Shown here in pieces: positions 5,300-6,948 of a stretch of 6,948 nt of DNA (position 1 is its first letter; each line of letters opens with the position of its first letter). Source of the DNA: Planctomycetales bacterium (GTDB lineage: Bacteria > Planctomycetota > Planctomycetia > Isosphaerales > Isosphaeraceae); the NCBI GenBank assembly GCA_027435495.1, contig DAHZZC010000302.1:1-6948 (forward strand), in the 5' to 3' direction. Made by a program: the position numbers and the translations under genes. The notes under the pieces were generated by a model. The model was given only the letters and a program-made list of their open reading frames with translations, ran no database searches and was not told the DNA's origin.

Positions 5300-6613
5300 C
5301 CGCCCGAGGAGCCTCGCCACGTTCATCATCGCACGCGACGTGTGATAGTTCGCCTTCCAGGGGTCGGCCTTGTGGCCGTCGCCGATGAGCTGGCCCTCGC
5401 GGGTCGTCTGCGCGAACCAGCCGCCGTGAGCTGGGTCGAGCAGGTGTTTTTCAATGAACGTCCACTGCTGGCGGAACGCCTCCCGATAGCGGCCGGACTC
5501 GCGGCCGTACCGGCGATCCATCACGAGCAGCGCGTTGAGGCCCTCGGCCTCGGTCCACCAGACCTTCGTCCGGTCGAACGCCGGGTTGCCGAACGACTCG
5601 CCCTTGTCGTAAAACCCGCCGTGCTGCGCGTCCCAGCCCCAGTCGAGGGCGTGGTCGACCAGCAACCGGGCGACACGCCACGTCCGGGCGTCGTCGGGGG
5701 TTCCGAGCGCCTCGGCGGCCTCGACGAGCAGGTAGGCGGTCTCGATGTCATGGCCGAACGAGTCGTGCGCCGGGATCGCCCGCCAGTCGGGCGTGAGGTA
5801 AAGGTTCAAAGCCCCGGGTTCAACGGCGATCCGGTCGCGAACGATCCCCAGCAACTCACGCAGGCGGTCCTTCACCACGGGCCGGTCGTCGACCCGCGCG
5901 AGCGCCGCAACCGCTTCAAGTAGGTGAATGTGGACATTCATCGTCTTGAAGCCATAATAAATCCCGAGGCGATCGGTCCGGCGTCCGATCGGGGCATCGT
6001 GCGGTGCGGAGGTGATCGGCGTGCCATCGCGGCGGAGGGCCTCGAAATAGCCGCCGTGCTTCGCGTCGTGGGCGTGGGCGTCGAGCCAGTCAAAGGCGTC
6101 GCGTGCGACCTTCAGCGCCCTGTCGTCGCCGGTCACGAGCCTTGCCTCAGCGCCGGCGTAGATGACGAACGCGATCCCGTAGGCGTGCTTCTCGTCGCCG
6201 AGCTTTGGGTCGGGCCGACCCGCCGGGTCAAGAATCCAGGAGAAGCCGCCCTGTTCGCGGTCACGCATCACGTCGTCGAGGAAGGCGATCCCGTGTCGGG
6301 CGTATCCGGCGAATTCGTCGCGACGATCGGCTGCGTACCGGGCGAAGGCGGCGGCCGTCCAGGTCATGCGCGCCTGATAGACGAGAAAGGTGTCACGGTC
6401 GGGCATGGGCGACCAGTCGCGGGCGAACGACTGATGAAACCCGCCCCGATCGCGGTCGACGGCCCGGGGGTACCAGTTTTGGGTCAGCTCGGCGCGAAGG
6501 AGTCCGTCGATCCGGTCGCGGGTCGCCTTCGGGTCGTCGGCCCCGACGGCGTCCCCCGCGACGACGAGGGCCGAGGTCGAGACCAGGAGACAAAGCACGT
6601 GGGATTGGGTCAC
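5282..6613 (-). CDS. Exported AGE-family sugar epimerase/isomerase
   Basis: The 443-residue product matches the N-acylglucosamine 2-epimerase family, an (alpha/alpha)6-barrel group that includes cellobiose and mannobiose 2-epimerases and mannose isomerases. Visible motifs in order are EKHAYGIAF (142-150), KTMNVHIHLLEA with His228 and His230, FGHDIETAYLL with His288, WWTEAEGLNALL (352-363), and DPWKANYHTSR with His424; these correspond to the catalytic and substrate-binding histidines of cellobiose 2-epimerase. The precise sugar is not determinable, though the spacing looks closer to disaccharide 2-epimerases than to N-acylglucosamine enzymes. The first 25 residues form a signal peptide (hydrophobic VLCLLVSTSALVVAG, cleavage near AVGA-DD), so the enzyme is probably periplasmic, unusual for the family. 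The chosen start is GTG at 6613 because GGAG lies 9 bases upstream and the signal peptide begins there. The same frame is open to a TTG at 6688, and another GTG at 6628 is possible. It is divergent from the aldo/keto reductase gene. Confidence 0.88.
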   Translation of the reverse strand: MTQSHVLCLLVSTSALVVAGDAVGADDPKATRDRIDGLLRAELTQNWYPRAVDRDRGGFHQSFARDWSPMPDRDTFLVYQARMTWTAAAFARYAADRRDEFAGYARHGIAFLDDVMRDREQGGFSWILDPAGRPDPKLGDEKHAYGIAFVIYAGAEARLVTGDDRALKVARDAFDWLDAHAHDAKHGGYFEALRRDGTPITSAPHDAPIGRRTDRLGIYYGFKTMNVHIHLLEAVAALARVDDRPVVKDRLRELLGIVRDRIAVEPGALNLYLTPDWRAIPAHDSFGHDIETAYLLVEAAEALGTPDDARTWRVARLLVDHALDWGWDAQHGGFYDKGESFGNPAFDRTKVWWTEAEGLNALLVMDRRYGRESGRYREAFRQQWTFIEKHLLDPAHGGWFAQTTREGQLIGDGHKADPWKANYHTSRAMMNVARLLGRADAAD

Positions 6614-6751
6614 AACAGGGAACTCCACGACGGGCCGGTCGATGAGCGACGATCCGGCGACGTTACCCGATCGCCGGGCGCCGCTCAACCGGCCTCCGAC
6701 TGCCGGCGCTTGACCGCGGCCGACGCCCGACTACCATGAGCGTGGGAGTGA

Positions 6752-6767
6752 GACCGCCGAGGCGGTC
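6752..6767. promoter_or_regulatory. Inverted repeat GACCGCC-GA-GGCGGTC upstream of aldo/keto reductase
   Basis: Perfect 7-base arms are separated by GA, 37 bases before the reductase start and within the 191-base divergent gap shared with the epimerase gene. It could be an operator or a leader hairpin. Short GC inverted repeats are common in DNA of this composition, so confidence is low. Confidence 0.25.
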
Positions 6768-6804
6768 GCGTGGCAAATCCTCCGGGACCGGAGCATCGAC
6801 CGAG

Positions 6805-6948
6805 ATGAAGTATCGACGCCTGGGGGCCCGCGGGCCGGCTGTCTCCGCGATCGGCCTGGGGTGCATGGGGATGAGCTGGGCCTACGGGCCCACCGACGAA
6901 TCCGAGGCGATGGCGACCCTCCACGAGGCCATCGACCTGGGCATCAAC
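6805..6948 (+). CDS. Aldo/keto reductase, N-terminal 48 residues (cut off by window edge)
   Basis: The visible part reads MKYRRLGARG, then VSAIGLGCMGMSWAYGP and an acidic helix ending EAIDLGIN. This is the first strand, the GLGCMGMS turn and first helix of the aldo/keto reductase (beta/alpha)8 barrel, NAD(P)H-dependent enzymes that reduce carbonyl groups. The catalytic Asp, Tyr, Lys and His lie beyond the window, so activity cannot be judged. No signal peptide is seen, so it should be cytoplasmic. GGAG lies 11 bases before the ATG. An in-frame ATG at 6736 would add 23 basic residues not typical of the family and is less likely. The GLGCMGMS form of the turn is common in the subfamily often annotated as general oxidoreductases. 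Confidence 0.9.
   Translation, partial: MKYRRLGARGPAVSAIGLGCMGMSWAYGPTDESEAMATLHEAIDLGIN

Noticed and set aside
5924..6739. 271-codon open frame on the plus strand
   Set aside because: It is antisense to the epimerase, whose frame contains the conserved histidine motifs.

Overview
This GC-rich window looks like a piece of chromosome from a planctomycete, most likely of the Isosphaeraceae type. That assignment is inference from gene content: a large membrane-anchored Ser/Thr kinase of the Pkn type, a secreted 'neutral ceramidase N-terminal domain' protein, a secreted AGE-family epimerase, and long non-coding gaps between divergent genes. I see no rRNA, tRNA, CRISPR array, insertion sequence or phage gene.

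Layout from left to right. (1) Positions 1-1511, minus strand: a Ser/Thr protein kinase cut off by the left edge after 503 residues, with kinase domain, one membrane helix and the start of a helical sensor region. (2) 1512-2008: a divergent non-coding gap of about 500 bases, partly AT-richer than its surroundings. (3) 2009-3202, plus strand: an HD-GYP protein, predicted to hydrolyse cyclic di-GMP, with a GAF-like N-terminal region. (4) 3224-4615, minus strand: an exported ceramidase-like hydrolase, converging on the HD-GYP gene with only 21 bases between stops. (5) 4616-4997: a divergent non-coding gap. (6) 4998-5216, plus strand: a 72-residue acidic, probably disordered protein ending in the recurring motif EASEESFPASDPPSY. 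(7) A strong 13-bp hairpin at 5268-5299 between convergent genes, with the stop codon of the next gene in its loop. (8) 5282-6613, minus strand: an exported sugar epimerase or isomerase of the AGE family. (9) 6805 to the right edge, plus strand: the first 48 codons of an aldo/keto reductase, divergent from the epimerase.

Every gene alternates in strand with its neighbour, so the window holds no operon and no clear functional cassette. The kinase and the HD-GYP protein are both signalling proteins that share a divergent promoter region, and the ceramidase-like and epimerase proteins are both predicted to be exported. Beyond that I cannot link the genes into one pathway. I did not find a convincing undescribed system. 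The items most worth a second look are the ceramidase-like protein without the family's catalytic serine, the small EASEESFPASDPPSY protein, the exported AGE epimerase, and the terminator-like hairpin that contains a stop codon.
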